Below are positions 18,863 to 29,629 of a stretch of 64,000 nucleotides of DNA, in pieces. Positions within the stretch are counted from its first letter, which is position 1. Every line of letters starts with the position of its first letter. The stretch is from assembly GCA_907165275.2 (NCBI GenBank), contig OU015650.1:13918001-13982000 (forward strand). The letters run 5' to 3'. The stretch is from Zygaena filipendulae (lineage: Eukaryota; Arthropoda; Insecta; Lepidoptera; Zygaenidae). Made by a program: the position numbers and the translations under genes. The notes under the pieces are model-generated. The model saw only the letters and a program-made list of their open reading frames with translations. It did not search any database and was not told where the DNA came from.

Positions 18863-19257
18863 AGTTTTCCTTGCACATTCCTTTCTAGAGAAGTTTTCTG
18901 TGTGAACACAAAATCATTGAATAAAGTTTTCATCGCGGATTTTACCTACGTGAACTTTTTATATCTCCCGGGAACACAGTTCCGAACGTAAACTAGTGTG
19001 TATGTATATGGTGATTCTGAACTGAATCAAGAAGGTTTTCATAATGCGTTTTCAAACAAACAATGGTAAGTTATTTAAAAGCTAAACAATTTTTTTATTT
19101 AATTTTCATTTTGTGATTTGTTATGTTTTCATATTTTCACAGTTCTTTATATTAAACCTCAAAGCTTAGGTAGGTACTTATCGTGGCCCAAAACAGCCCC
19201 ATAATCTCTTGTTTCAGTGTTGTTGGCTTTTAGTTTCTTTATTTACCTTCACTACAT
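18863..19257. other. AT-rich sequence without a gene
   Basis: No supported feature. The 67-codon frame at 18788-18991 lies largely within the Helitron. Confidence 0.3.
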
Positions 19258-19435
19258 AATATAAAACAAAGTCGCTTCCCGCTGTCTGTCTGTCCCTATG
19301 TATGCTTAGATCTTTATAACTACGCAACGGATTTTCATGCGATTTTCACCAGTAGATAGAATGATTCATGAGGAAGGTTTATAATATCTATATTTTATCC
19401 TGGAATTTCCGCGGGAACTCTGAAATTACAGCTAG
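19258..19435 (+). mobile_element. Helitron, AAGTCGCTTCCC subfamily, hairpin deleted
   Basis: 5' ATAAAACAAAGTCGCTTCCC, middle CCAGTAGATAGAATGATTCA, dyad-like TTTCCGCGGGAACTC, then ACAGCTAG at once. The GGTGAAACC hairpin segment is missing. Confidence 0.7.
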
Positions 19436-19626
19436 TAAAAAGTAAGCAAAACAGTACAAACGAATAGGCGGAATATTAACCAATAGATATGCAAATATGC
19501 AAGACGTCCTAAAAAAAAATAACTACAGAATTGAAATCTACTTTACTTTTCAATAAGTACAAAGCTTTGTATTGTGGACTACATAAAAATTGATGTCAAT
19601 TTAATAAACTTTATGTTTTCAATACC

Positions 19627-20066
19627 ACTTTTTGAAATATTACTAACTGTATATTTTTACATCCATGGTCCTAGGTAATGAAAACCTAGATCTAACCGTA
19701 GCTAGTAGATAAGACTGTATGGAATAAGGTTTCCGCGCCGCCATTGTCAGCTAATACGAAACCCATAAAAGTGTTGCCAGCAGCTAGTTATGTATTAGTG
19801 CGCGGCGCGTCAACTATGTGGTTTCGAAGCCACTTTTTGAAATATTACTAACTTATTGTATGAAATCGTGAATGTTGGTAGGTACAACGTATATTTTTAC
19901 ATCCATGGTCCTAGGTAATGAAAACCCAGATCTAACCGTAGCTAGTAGATAAGACTGCACGGAACAAGGTTCCCGCGCCGCCATTGTCAGCTAATACGAA
20001 ACCCATAAAAGTGTTGCCAGCAGCTAGTTACGTATTTGTGCGAGGCGCGTCAACTAGGTGCAGACA
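19627..20066 (+). repeat. Two-copy direct duplication (203 and about 240 bp)
   Basis: 19627-19829 and 19830-20066 share CCACTTTTTGAAATATTACT, ATCCATGGTCCTAGGTAATG and CCATTGTCAGCTAATACG, with about 15 differences. The second copy has 38 extra bases after ACTTA. Stops interrupt both; the 67-codon frame 19984-20187 in copy 2 is not preserved in copy 1. Confidence 0.85.
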
Positions 20067-20339
20067 AATGGTGTATTACGTCGTTAATATGAGTCACGAA
20101 GATGCAATAAAGTCACTCGCGTGCCTCGGTTGTGTATCGTCCGCATACAAAACGTCTTCAGTAATTCAATTCAACACAAACCAATAAGTTCTTACAGGAT
20201 TTTATTTTCGAAACATCGCGTTCAAGTCCCGCGTAATTTACATAATATAATTCGAAATAAGAGTTAGGAAAATGAACAAGATGGTTATTTTTTCTAGCCC
20301 GTAGTTCTGGTCGTAGTACGACGACAACCTCAATATTTA

Positions 20340-20512
20340 ATAGATAGGTCTATACTCTTCGCCTCCATCTGGTTGCCTGGAAGAGACCTCTTTTTAGCAA
20401 TAAGACCTAACCTATAATTGGTGTCACATATACCTACTATGACTTAACTTAAAATCTGTATTTGTTCGTTACAAGTGTATTGCAATAAAGTTTTTCATTC
20501 AATCATCCAATA
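20340..20512 (+). mobile_element. LINE 3' UTR remnant
   Basis: GGTTGCCTGGAAGAGACCTC...TAGCAATAAGACC then TTGCAATAAAGTTTTTCATT with a CAATCATC end. The same 3' UTR signature (GGTTGCCTGAAAGAAATTGC, AGCAATAAGGCCGCC) occurs at 36866-37010. Confidence 0.6.
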
Positions 20513-20644
20513 TTGTTTCTCAACTCTCACACTCACTTTAGCAAATGTTTTTCAAAACTTTAGCAGATATTTCTCAAAGCCAGTTCAATGCAGATTAAAT
20601 AATATTTTATTAACATTCATCTAAAGGTTTTTTAATACCTAATT

Positions 20645-20925
20645 CAATTTTTACTTCTTCTTCTTCTTTAAAATGGCGTCTATAATTAACTATAATTTGC
20701 CAATGACAATGTTTCTTAATAATAACAATCTCTTCATCTACTTCTTCAATTATGGCGAAACGCCAATGTCAATGTTAGATTGTTCACCAAGTTAAAACAT
20801 GGCTCTCTTGAAAGTCAGTTTCCTGCTCAGGGTCCAAAATAGATGCTGAAAAGTGACTGAAATAACGAAAAACGTGACACGCGTGTTTTCGATACGGCTT
20901 TCACTCGTCAACAACCAATTCAATG
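20645..20925 (-). repeat. Dispersed repeat family I, copy 1
   Basis: About 270 bp that is the reverse complement of 38477-38737. Landmarks: TTCTTCTTCTT, AATGGCGTCTATAATTA, CTTCATCTACTTCTTCAATT, ATGGCGAAACGCCAATG, GTCAGTTTCCTGCTCAGGGT, ACACGCGTGTTTTCG, CTCGTCAACAACC. No terminal repeats or tail; class unknown. Confidence 0.7.
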
Positions 20926-21429
20926 TTTATTTATTAATTAAACAGGTGACAGGTGTCACGAACGAAGCAAGTTGTCAGTCTCATCATTTATTTATAGATA
21001 TACATATATAGGTACCTAGTTACCTAGGAGCCTAGATACTACTTGATTTATTCGCATGTCACCTTCAAACGTTTATGTAAACAGCCATAACAGGGGAGAC
21101 TTTTGATCAGGATGCAGGATCGTATTTAAACTCTTGTAAGGACCGAACTAAATATAATTAACTTAGCACCATCCGCTACTAAAATTAAAAATATTTTATT
21201 TCATATAAAAATTAATCGATGTGCGAAAAAAAAAAAATACGCAACTTATTATAAGTAATAAAATGGTTCTATTGACCATCAAAAGTGGTCGGTTATGGCA
21301 CTTTCTGTTCAAACATTTTTTTTAATTAAATTTATGATGGGGCAATACTACAAAAAGTAGTAAGACGTCGTTGGTTCGATGTTATTTATAAAAAATACCT
21401 ATTTTTTCTATCCGATAACTGTGCTACGT
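20926..21429. other. AT-rich sequence without a gene
   Basis: No repeat or frame recognised on either strand. Confidence 0.3.
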
Positions 21430-21535
21430 CAGTGTTTCAAAGTCAGCGGTGTATAAATGTCAAATGATTCGAACCCGCACTTCCGCTTCCGGAGACATTC
21501 CAATAGGATCACCACACGATTGAAATTGAGTTCTA
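21430..21535 (-). mobile_element. tRNA-derived SINE head, minus strand
   Basis: The minus strand reads a B-box GGGTTCGAATC preceded by GTGTGGTGATCCTATTGGAA. Only the tRNA-like head is evident. Confidence 0.4.
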
Positions 21536-21597
21536 TCATATTTTGGTCAAAGTCTTGTCTAAAATATAAAATAAATGGATGTGAATCCCTACTAAAA

Positions 21598-21915
21598 TCC
21601 CTAATAATATTATAACTGCGAAAGTAACTCTGTCTGTCGGTCTGTCTGTCTGTCTGTTACGCTTTGATGCTTTAACGGCTTTGCCGATCATCATGAAATT
21701 TTGTACATACGTTCTTAAAGGTACAAAATAGGACATTTTTATCCTGGAATTCCCGCGGGACCTCCGAGATTAAGGCTGGTGAAATCTCATGAATTTTTGC
21801 ATACCTACTACTGCACATTGTTAGGGGTACAGAAAAGGACATAGGGTACTTCATAGCCCGGAATTCCTGCGGGATCGCCGAAATTTCCGCGGGTGAAACC
21901 GCGGGGAACAGCTAG
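21598..21915 (+). mobile_element. Chimeric double Helitron
   Basis: A first copy runs from CCTAATAATATTATAACTGC through (GTCT)n, CCTGGAATTCCCGCGGGACC to GGCTGGTGAAATCTCATGAA. A second, 5'-truncated copy continues with TGCATACCTACTACTGCACA, GACATAGGGTACTT, TTCCTGCGGGATC, the hairpin CCGCGGGTGAAACCGCGG and ACAGCTAG|T. Confidence 0.65.
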
Positions 21916-22035
21916 TACAAAATAAAAGATTTAATAGACAATAGTCATATTTTGCATTGTTGCATTGTCGAGAAAATGACAGTAAGTATAATTGTAAATT
22001 TTAAAAAATAATAACATTTATAGACTTAAACAAAA

Positions 22036-22190
22036 TGGACGATAGAATTGGCGCAGTAGGTCACTATGCTTACCCGGTAATCAAGATGTTTTGGGTTCGA
22101 TTCCCGGTAGTGGTAAACTTTGTGAGATGAAAATAATCATATACCTAGTTTGCTTGTTTTCCACGTCACAACCTTATTTTAGTGTGGGGT
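22036..22190 (+). mobile_element. tRNA-derived SINE, GGCGCAGTAGG type, copy 1
   Basis: A box TTGGCGCAGTAGGTCAC, B box GGGTTCGATTCCCGGT, then TGCTTGTTTTCCACGTCACA. The intervening arms do not form a cloverleaf, so a SINE rather than a tRNA gene. Confidence 0.65.
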
Positions 22191-22495
22191 CAGTAGATAC
22201 GTGTTGTTAATTGTTGTTATTATTTATTAACAAGTGAAACTGGTTTAGAAAATAACTACATATATAACACATACATAATATATTATTATGTTACGATATT
22301 TCAGTGTGTCTTCGTCATGTGAGTACACGTGGTCACCCCAGCTGCGTCCCGGCGAATGTTAGCGAAACACTGAGATGTGTCCCGCGGATCGTAAATCATG
22401 GAGGCATAGCAGCATGGGGTGTATAAAATGACGCTTTTTGTATATTTCTATGTCGTTCCCTTAAACACTGTAGCAAACTAGGGTAAGAATGTACA

Positions 22496-22890
22496 ATCGG
22501 ATTGGCGCAGTAGGTCACAATACCAACCCACTAATCGAGAGGTTCCCGGTTTGATGCCCGGTATGGGTGAACTTTGTGTGATGTACACCGGGTTCCACTT
22601 TCCAGTCTGGGTGTGTTTACATATCTATAATCATATTATAAAGAGGAAAGATTTGAATTTTTGTTTGTCACGATTTAACTCAAAAACTACTGGACTGATT
22701 TCATAAATTCTTTCACCATTTGAAAGCTCATTATCCCTGAGTAATACAGGCTATATTGTAATCCGGAATTCCCGCGGGAACTCCGAAATGAAACCGCGCG
22801 GGACAGCTAGTCTATAATATAATACATATATTGTATAATAATATGCAGGAATTATACCACGTCTGCTTGGTTTCCACATCACAAGTTTAA
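22496..22890 (+). mobile_element. tRNA-derived SINE, GGCGCAGTAGG type, split by a Helitron
   Basis: Head ATTGGCGCAGTAGGTCACAA, B box GGTTTGATGCCCGGT. The body resumes after the Helitron (22811 onward) with GTCTGCTTGGTTTCCACATC, which matches copy 1 in order. Confidence 0.65.
22624..22810 (+). mobile_element. Helitron nested in a SINE
   Basis: TCTATAATCATATTATAAAG at the 5' tip after A, body AGGAAAGATTTGAATTTTTG and TTATCCCTGAGTAATACAGG, dyad TTCCCGCGGGAACTCC, shortened hairpin, ACAGCTAG|T. Sister copy at 53598-53786. Confidence 0.75.
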
Positions 22891-23603
22891 ACGAGAATTG
22901 AATACTGTATACCCTCCTTTAATACGTAATACCTACTTACTATACTATGATATATGTATGAAATACCTAATATGTAGTATTTTATTTTATTTTGTCCAAT
23001 TTGGAAACCTTACAGCGAGATATAATATTGGCCTTAATTCTATTTATTCTCTTCGGCCGTTAAACTGCATACAAAATATATATAGGTAACACACTTTACT
23101 TTTACAGATAGGTATTGATTAGTGCCCAACCTCAGGGGATGTAAGATGCAGCGTGTAACGTTGTGCAAAGCGCCATTCTAGTTGCCTCAGGACACTGTGT
23201 ACTCGTATGTATAAATTTCCCTTGACGTTTCGGAATTAAAAGCTTGTACTGGTAGGTACTTACAATTCAATTCGTTATACGCATGTATCTGGAAACACTC
23301 CGGCTTCAAGATATTAGGTATATAAATAAATATTTACTGATCTATTTGCTAAGTAATGTGTTTTGTACGTGAGGCTAGGAGAATTCTGAATATTATATTC
23401 ATGTTATTAACAGTGCTATTAAACTATGTGTATAACTATGTACGAATTTATATACTTACCTACATATTATAAAACGTGGAAGTAGGTAATGGGTTTGGAA
23501 ACTAGAGGATTTTTGGGGATTGAACTCCTTGTATGAACATTCCTTTAACTTTGAAGTTGGCGTATGTAAACCGGTAATTGTGTTTTCCTCAATTCAAATA
23601 TAT
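22891..23603. other. AT-rich sequence without a gene
   Basis: No family recognised; no domain in the 63-codon frame at 22898-23089. Confidence 0.3.
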
Positions 23604-23826
23604 GGATGCAGATAAGCAATAACATGTTAACCCACAAAATCAAGTTATTGATTCAGAACGATTTATTGAGAGTTAGGGAACGTTTTTTAATTATCTGTTT
23701 ACCTTATTACATTGCTTAAATATGTAACTAAATATTGAACATAAAAACTGTTGACACAAAATGGCAGTATACTTTTAAAACCTTTTTTTCCAGTGTGGGT
23801 TAACACACTATTGCTTATCTATGTCC
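23604..23826 (-). mobile_element. MITE family A, copy 4
   Basis: Both termini present (GGATGCAGATAAGCAATAAC ... CTATGTCC), flanked by ATAT on both sides. About 12 bases shorter than copy 1 through an internal deletion before the right repeat. Confidence 0.85.
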
Positions 23827-24672
23827 ATATATCCCGGCAGGATTTTTCTGTAAAACTCTAAAGTCAAAACCCAACGTAGGAGAGGGGGGGGAACAATTTT
23901 GCCATGCTTGATTGAATTTTTTCTATTTAAACTTTAAAGGATCGATTCTAACAATACTATTCAGGTACGAATCTATGGGGGGACAGTGGGTGCACTTGCC
24001 CCCCTGACGACTAGAGTAGGTACTTAAGTCAGACCTTAGAAAAATTTCTGACCCTGTATATTCAAAAAATTTGATTGCGCTATCAAAAATACAACCAAAT
24101 TCTAAGTACTATCAGTATAGGTAATTGATTGGTGTCGTTGATCGATTAATTATTAACAAATCGTGGCAAGAATCCAAAAATACAGACTGACGTTTTTTAA
24201 TTCCAAGAAAACACAAAAGATTTACATACATACATACCTACTATACGTAGAAGTGTTTAAAATTTTATTACTCACAAAAGAAATTAATTATTAAATTACT
24301 TAGAATTGAATATACACAAAGTTGACATAAACCATTTACAAACAAACAACATGAAGGATCGTCAAAATTTTAACACGTGAAAGCACGCAAATCACTATCA
24401 CTGAGTTCATCGCTAATAATTCTGTATGTGTGTCTGAGTATATATTTATATGACAGTCAAATTCTCATTTTGCGATGTGATACACATAACGTGATTCGTG
24501 AACGATTCAGTCGCAAACTGATAGCTACTTGCTGTTACTGTCGGCAACAGAAGCCACTAAATAATCTAGTTTAATAAAGTCTGACAAAACATAATATCAA
24601 ACCTTTGTAAATAATAGGTACCTATTAGATACATCGAGAGCATAAAATATGGGATATAAATCGACGATATAT
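23827..24672. other. Unique AT-rich sequence with G-rich tracts
   Basis: G runs at 23880-23892 and 23978-23985 stand out. 24240-24560 has no repeat signature; the 65-codon frame at 24377-24574 shows no domain. Confidence 0.3.
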
Positions 24673-24907
24673 GGACATAGATAAGCAATAGTGTGTTAAC
24701 CCACATCGGAGAAATTTTGAGTAAATCGTGTTTAAAAACTATAGCACCATTTTGTGACAACATTTTTTATGTTCAACAATTTTTTCGTATTTTAAACAAT
24801 GTAATAAGGTAAAAAAATAATTAAAAAACGTCCTATAACTCTCAATAAAGCGTTCTGTATCAGTTACTTAATTATGTGGGTTAACACGTTATTGCTTATC
24901 TGCGTCC
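24673..24907 (+). mobile_element. MITE family A, copy 5
   Basis: Complete, flanked by ATAT on both sides. The middle reads AACAATTTTTTCGTATTTTA, like the 5'-truncated copy at 12566, so these two form a sub-branch. Confidence 0.85.
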
Positions 24908-25525
24908 ATATTTGATATTATGCTTTTAATTTCAGGTCCGAAGAAATAAAACAGTCATAATGTAAATGAAAAATGTTAAGTGACTTCACTCCTTGAGCGT
25001 GTATATTGTAGGTACACATTGATATTACATGCTCTTGTTTTGACACATAAATGTAGGCAATAAACTACTTTGTTATTGTTATTAATTTTATGGTACTGCC
25101 TTGAAATTCAAAGCTGTAAGTAGATGCCTTTCTTATACGATCGCTTGATTCGATAATAATAATAAGAAGTAATTGAAAAATCGATTAGTAAAGGAAGTTC
25201 TTAGTTTGACAAATCCTTTTGGCACGCTCTGGAAACGAGGTTCTGAATAGGGTGAAGTGGAAACGTATTACGAGGAAAGCTGACTCCACCAATAAAGTAT
25301 CTATAGAATGTGTGGTATATTGAAATGAACGCAGCCCACTGAACGCTTCGATAGTGCAGGACCTATCCCGCGCACTCGTGTGAAAAAAAAAAACTAACTA
25401 CGTTACACGATACGTTCTGAGAAGATAGAGAAGAATTTAGTGTTGATTTCAGCAATAACGCGATTCTTTGTGTTGTTTGTATTCATCCTATGACGTCTCA
25501 TCCCACTCAATCATTTTTTCGTAAT
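24908..25525. other. AT-rich sequence without a gene
   Basis: Nothing recognised. 25310-25385 is GC-balanced. Confidence 0.3.
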
Positions 25526-25770
25526 GCGCTTATTACAATTTGCAATTTCAGGGCACCAATTTAGGGCTCTAAATCGGATACAATTTAGGGTCGGTGAATG
25601 AGAGAGAGCGAGTAATCGCACTACACTAAATTGTACCCTAAATCGACTCCCCCGAGGTTACATTTTAATTTTGTGTGATCACTCGCTCTCTCTCTCACTC
25701 ACCGACCCTAAATTGTATCCGATTTAGAGCACTAAATTGGTGTTCTGAAATTGCAAGGTGTTATAAGCGC
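25526..25770. mobile_element. 245-bp foldback element (family G)
   Basis: Nearly the whole element is two inverted arms of about 90 bases (outer words GCGCTTATTACA and GTTATAAGCGC; inner words AATTTAGGGTCGGTGAATGA and CTCACTCACCGACCC). The short centre repeats part of the arm again (AAATTGTACCCTAAATCG). Single copy in this window. No coding capacity. Confidence 0.8.
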
Positions 25771-26016
25771 TTAACTCAACCGATTTCTGTTTTTTAATCA
25801 ATGTATGTTTACCTAAAACAGATCGCAAGTGAGTACCTACTGGATACCTACCTATTTTTTAGGCGTATTCAGTCAGTCATAGAAGAGTGTATATATATGT
25901 TAATGATTGCTAGGGTTTGACCACAGCTTATTGGATGTTTTTTTGGCTACTGACTGCACTAGAATGGGAACTAAAATTGGGTTTTACGATCCGCAGTGAG
26001 AGTATCTTTCTTATTT
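25771..26016. other. Sequence without a recognised feature
   Basis: Short AT-rich spacer between the foldback element and MITE A6. Confidence 0.3.
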
Positions 26017-26251
26017 GGACGCAGATAAGCAATAACATGTTAACCCACAAAATTAAGTTATTGATTCAGAACCATTTATTGAGAGTTAGGGAACGTTTTT
26101 TAATTATGTGTTTACCTTATTACATTGCTTAAATATGTAACTAAATATTGAACATAAAAATGTTGACACAAAATGGCGCTCCTACTTTTAAAACACGATT
26201 TACTCAAAATTTCTCCAGTGTGGGTTAACACACTATTGCTTATCTATGTTC
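26017..26251 (-). mobile_element. MITE family A, copy 6
   Basis: Complete copy, 235 bp, flanked by ATTT on both sides. One terminal base has changed (CTATGTTC). Confidence 0.85.
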
Positions 26252-26739
26252 ATTTACCCGTTGTATTATATTCTTCCTTTCTTTCTTTGCTATCTGTACA
26301 CTGGTGAATATTTCATTAGTAACACTCGCTACCCCGTATTATTGTCGTAAAGATATCGCTGGTTTTAGAGTTAATGGTTTATTTTATATCCCGCTGACTG
26401 CGAGCGGATGCGAGGAACATTGACGAAGTCACCCAGTCTTTTATTCGTTTCAATCTAGGTTCAAATATTATCGTACATCTTCTGTGACGCCAGAAGTATA
26501 TACTTGCTGCTGTTTTGTTTCTTGATTTTTTTTTGTACGCCTTTAAAAGTTGGATAGCTAAAGATGGCTTTTTAGTGGATACCTATGTAATTCTAATGCA
26601 TTTTGAATATCAGGACTCAGCGGTTTGTTCAAACTTTCCATCTCACTGAAAAGTTAAAGGGTGGGAGGGACACATTTTATGAATTTTAAGCGCATATCCC
26701 GCCAATCAAAACAAAGTCGGCACCAATTTCGCTAATTCC
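26252..26739. other. Unique sequence without a gene
   Basis: No terminal repeats, tails or domain-bearing frames recognised. Confidence 0.3.
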
Positions 26740-26838
26740 TTTTTTTTGTATTTGTTTTACTGCAAGGAAAAAATAAAAAAGTTTGGAGTTTATGCGGAAA
26801 TCCCAAAACTCACGTGGGTGAAATCGCGGGCTACAGCT
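26740..26838 (+). mobile_element. Decayed Helitron 3' end
   Basis: GGAAATCCCAAAACTCACGT, hairpin-like ACGTGGGTGAAATCGCGGGC and the tip ACAGCTAA. The 5' half is not recognisable. Confidence 0.45.
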
Positions 26839-27351
26839 AAATAATAATAAATAAAATAAAAAATAAAATAAAATAATTAACTAATCTGTGGAATTTAAAA
26901 AGAAGCACTTATGCAACTATAACTGGCATGTGATAATTAATGGCAGGCCACTATCAGTGCGGTTCAGCTGATGGCTGTGGCTGTAATAGTTATAATGGAC
27001 CGACGGACTGTCGGAAATTCTATGCGCACTCAATGATGCATTTATGCAATCATACAATCTATTTAAATCAGTAGGTGGGCGACCGCTTCGCTCGTAGCGC
27101 CATCTGTAGTTAAGTAAAAAGCAGTACCAAACTACAACATTAATTTTTCTAACACTCATTTTTCATTACCTGAAAACATGGATAAAACGACGTTTTCTAA
27201 AAATTAAACCTAGCTAGATCAATTAATCGCCCCCGAAACCCCCTACATACTAAATTTCATGAAAATGAGCCGTTTACGATATTCAAATTATAATAATAAT
27301 ATATTAGAATTGCTCGTTTAAAGATAGTAGATATTATAATGATAATAATAA
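26839..27351. other. Sequence without a recognised gene
   Basis: An 80-codon minus frame at 26917-27159 has no family match that I recognise. 27050-27110 is GC-balanced. AAAATAAAATAAAATA at 26848-26875 is simple repeat. Confidence 0.25.
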
Positions 27352-27570
27352 ATTGGTAAGTATAACGGTTGTTAAATCTGACTGCTACACCAGGTGTCGT
27401 GGGTTTAATTCCCACGTTAAACATTTATGAAAAGATTTATGTGAACATTTTTGTGAACTCTGGTGTTTATTATGCATCTTAAGTGAATAAATGTATACCT
27501 ATTAAAAAACAAAGTAGGTATGAGACTTACTACTGCTTAGTTTGAGACCAGGATATTTTCAAAGCATTAT
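27352..27570 (+). mobile_element. tRNA-derived SINE, copy 2
   Basis: Head TTGGTAAGTATAACGG and B box GTGGGTTTAATTCCCAC, body TGGTGTTTATTATGCATCTT and ACTACTGCTTAGTTTGAGAC, parallel to 15757-16023. A short inverted repeat (GTGGG/CCCAC) is the T-arm remnant. Confidence 0.6.
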
Positions 27571-28130
27571 TTACACTAACAAATATACAGAAAATATTCG
27601 ATATTTTTATTTATATTTGTTTTTAATATAGATAAACTCAAAAACTACATAATCGATTCTAAAAATCAGTTCAGCATTTATCTCGAAATTTCCGTGGGAA
27701 TGCTGTTGTCTTTTCGCCGAGTCATTGTAAACGATCGATAATTAAGTAAACGTCATCGATTCGATCAGTCACAACTGCGAAGCACCATTTAACGATGAGT
27801 CGTTCACCGAAGATAACATCAATTAAAGTTTTTCTTGATTTGTTAACTGTCACGGGAGTCACCTTGGCTACCGAAGGCCAACCCAGGCCCCGTGACCTTG
27901 GAGAGCCTCCCCCCCGGATGCTGCGAGGGAAGGGGCGGTGGTTCGTCGACCGGGACTGGGCAAATACGAGGCGGTTGCCATGGCAACCCACCCGGGATAC
28001 ACAAGGTGTCGCTTTACTTTATCAAAATGTTAATAATACTAAGTGTTTTTTAACGGGATTCTTTTGAACTGCTCGTTTCTTTCAGACACGTCCCGTCTGT
28101 CTCAGGCGATTATTAAATTTTTATGTGGTG
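27571..28130. other. GC-rich non-repetitive block
   Basis: 27860-27995 is the most GC-rich unique sequence in this half of the window (CCAGGCCCCGTGACCTTGGA, GCCTCCCCCCCGGATGCTGC). Overlapping frames of about 90 codons exist on both strands (27795-28067 plus, 27722-27991 minus) without a recognisable domain. Best read as a candidate regulatory or conserved non-coding element containing an X-box. An unrecognised exon is not excluded. Confidence 0.35.
27974..27987. promoter_or_regulatory. Perfect RFX X-box palindrome
   Basis: GTTGCCATGGCAAC is the full symmetric consensus bound by RFX-family winged-helix factors, which control ciliary genes among others. It sits in a GC-rich unique block, not in a repeat. 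Binding is inferred from the motif only. Confidence 0.45.
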
Positions 28131-29012
28131 TGGTGTGTTGTTGTGCTTTTTTTTCGAAACATTTGCGACCCACCTATCGTAAGAAATACAGACACGGGAC
28201 AAACAAACATTGATGAAATCAGATGTATACAAAAAGTCGGTCTTATTGAATTAGAGGCAGATAGGTGAGACTAAAATTTGATTTTCAAATTCGATTAATT
28301 TCTATTGCTAATAAAGTTCCATTTTATGCTATACCTACTACCTATAAGTAAGCGGACTAAAACTGCTTTTTAACTCTGAAACAAATCTGTTGCGATGTTG
28401 CCATGACCAACTTCCGGTCGGCATCTTGTATTCAACATCATTTAATGTTTTTTTTTTTTTGTTTTTTCAGTTAAAAGCAGAGTGCCTACCTACACTTCCA
28501 ATATAAAAATAATTTTATCCTATATGCCTTATATATCGGAAAATGAAATAATAACAACCCTTGTTCTGACCTAAAAAGGTTTCCTTTATTATTTTTTTGT
28601 AATTACACGTCTCATTACATTTTGCCTTATATTCTTTTCCTGTTATAATTAAATGAACGGGCCTCGGGCAATACAATGAGATTGTTCCATGTTAATGGCT
28701 ATTACCGATTTTAGCGGAGAGTGGAAATATCGAGGAATTTCCTGAAATAACATAATATAATGTCGAACTTAATTCCTTTATGATAAGACTCGAAATATCG
28801 TCCCGGATGAAATGTTATATCATTATTATGTGAACGCATGAGCGAATTTTACGTATCTAGTAAAACCGTGTTCACATTCGGCAGTCTCGACTAATTTTGC
28901 AGATGGGCGCGACATGTACAATGTACATATTATGTATGATGCCTATAAATATATAAATTAATGGAGGGCAACATAACAATTTTATAAATAGTTAGGATAT
29001 CTAATAATATAA
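28131..29012. other. Unique sequence without a supported gene
   Basis: 28447-28470 is a pyrimidine tract ending TTTTTTCAG, shaped like a splice acceptor but with no good exon after it. 28610-28860 is GC-balanced, non-repetitive sequence that could be conserved non-coding DNA. Confidence 0.3.
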
Positions 29013-29608
29013 TAGTAGATTATACACCAAGGGGATAAAGCACTGTTTTATGTCACGGGCGCTACATTGAATCCTGAACATAACGAAGGACTCCAAATTT
29101 AACTCCCGAGCGCAGCGAGGGTGTTATAAGTTAATTCCCGACCAAAGGGAGGGAATTAAGATTGAGTCCTGAGTGCAGTGAGGGATTCAAGCGCCCAAGA
29201 AAAAAACAGTTTTATCCCTGTGGTGTATACTCTACTTTTCTCACATAATGCGAGACAATAAAAAACCAGACTTAGTAGATCCTATATAGCCACTTCTTTC
29301 AGCTGGCGTGGCCTACTCGATTTGACAAACAAATGAAGTTCGTCTCACTGCGAATCTAGTGGGCCACGGCTTCGGTCTTCGAAAATCGAGTTGGCCGCGC
29401 CCGCTGAGAACACATTCTGTTTAGCGAAATGAGACGTTATGGACATAGCAATAAGAATTATGAAAGTGAAAATCACATTATTGACCAGCGGGTTATAATG
29501 AAATTCAATAGAACATTATAACCCGGCTAAAGCCAAGAGATATAATGTCTTGCTTTCGGTAAGGTTTACATGACATATAATTCGGCATTGTCGAGCATGT
29601 GGTGTGAA
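29013..29608 (+). mobile_element. Multi-hairpin element family F, copy 3
   Basis: Inverted copy of the tandem pair at 7.3-8.5 kb; I saw one difference (CCAGACTTAG for CCAGGCTTAG). Stems: 29016-29235 (outer arms TATACACCAAGGGGATAAAG / TTTATCCCTGTGGTGTATA, enclosing further stems GGGCGCT/AGCGCCC and TTAATTCCC/GGGAATTAA); 29305-29401 (GGCCTACTCGATTT / AAATCGAGTTGGCC); 29490-29524 (GGGTTATAATG / CATTATAACCC). Non-coding. Confidence 0.8.
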
Positions 29609-29629
29609 AAGATATTTTGTTATAAAATA

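Noticed and set aside
22036..22110. Possible tRNA gene with good A and B boxes
   Set aside because: No acceptor or anticodon stem can be formed, and related sequences at 22496 share a downstream body, as in a SINE.
28447..28475. Splice acceptor (long T tract then TTTTTTCAG)
   Set aside because: T tracts ending in CAG are common in this AT-rich DNA, and the following sequence has no open frame or repeat-free exon signature.
29013..29608. Reading element F as a classical TIR transposon
   Set aside because: The outermost bases are not inverted repeats of each other; the TIR-like words pair within the first 220 bases only, and no target duplication was seen.
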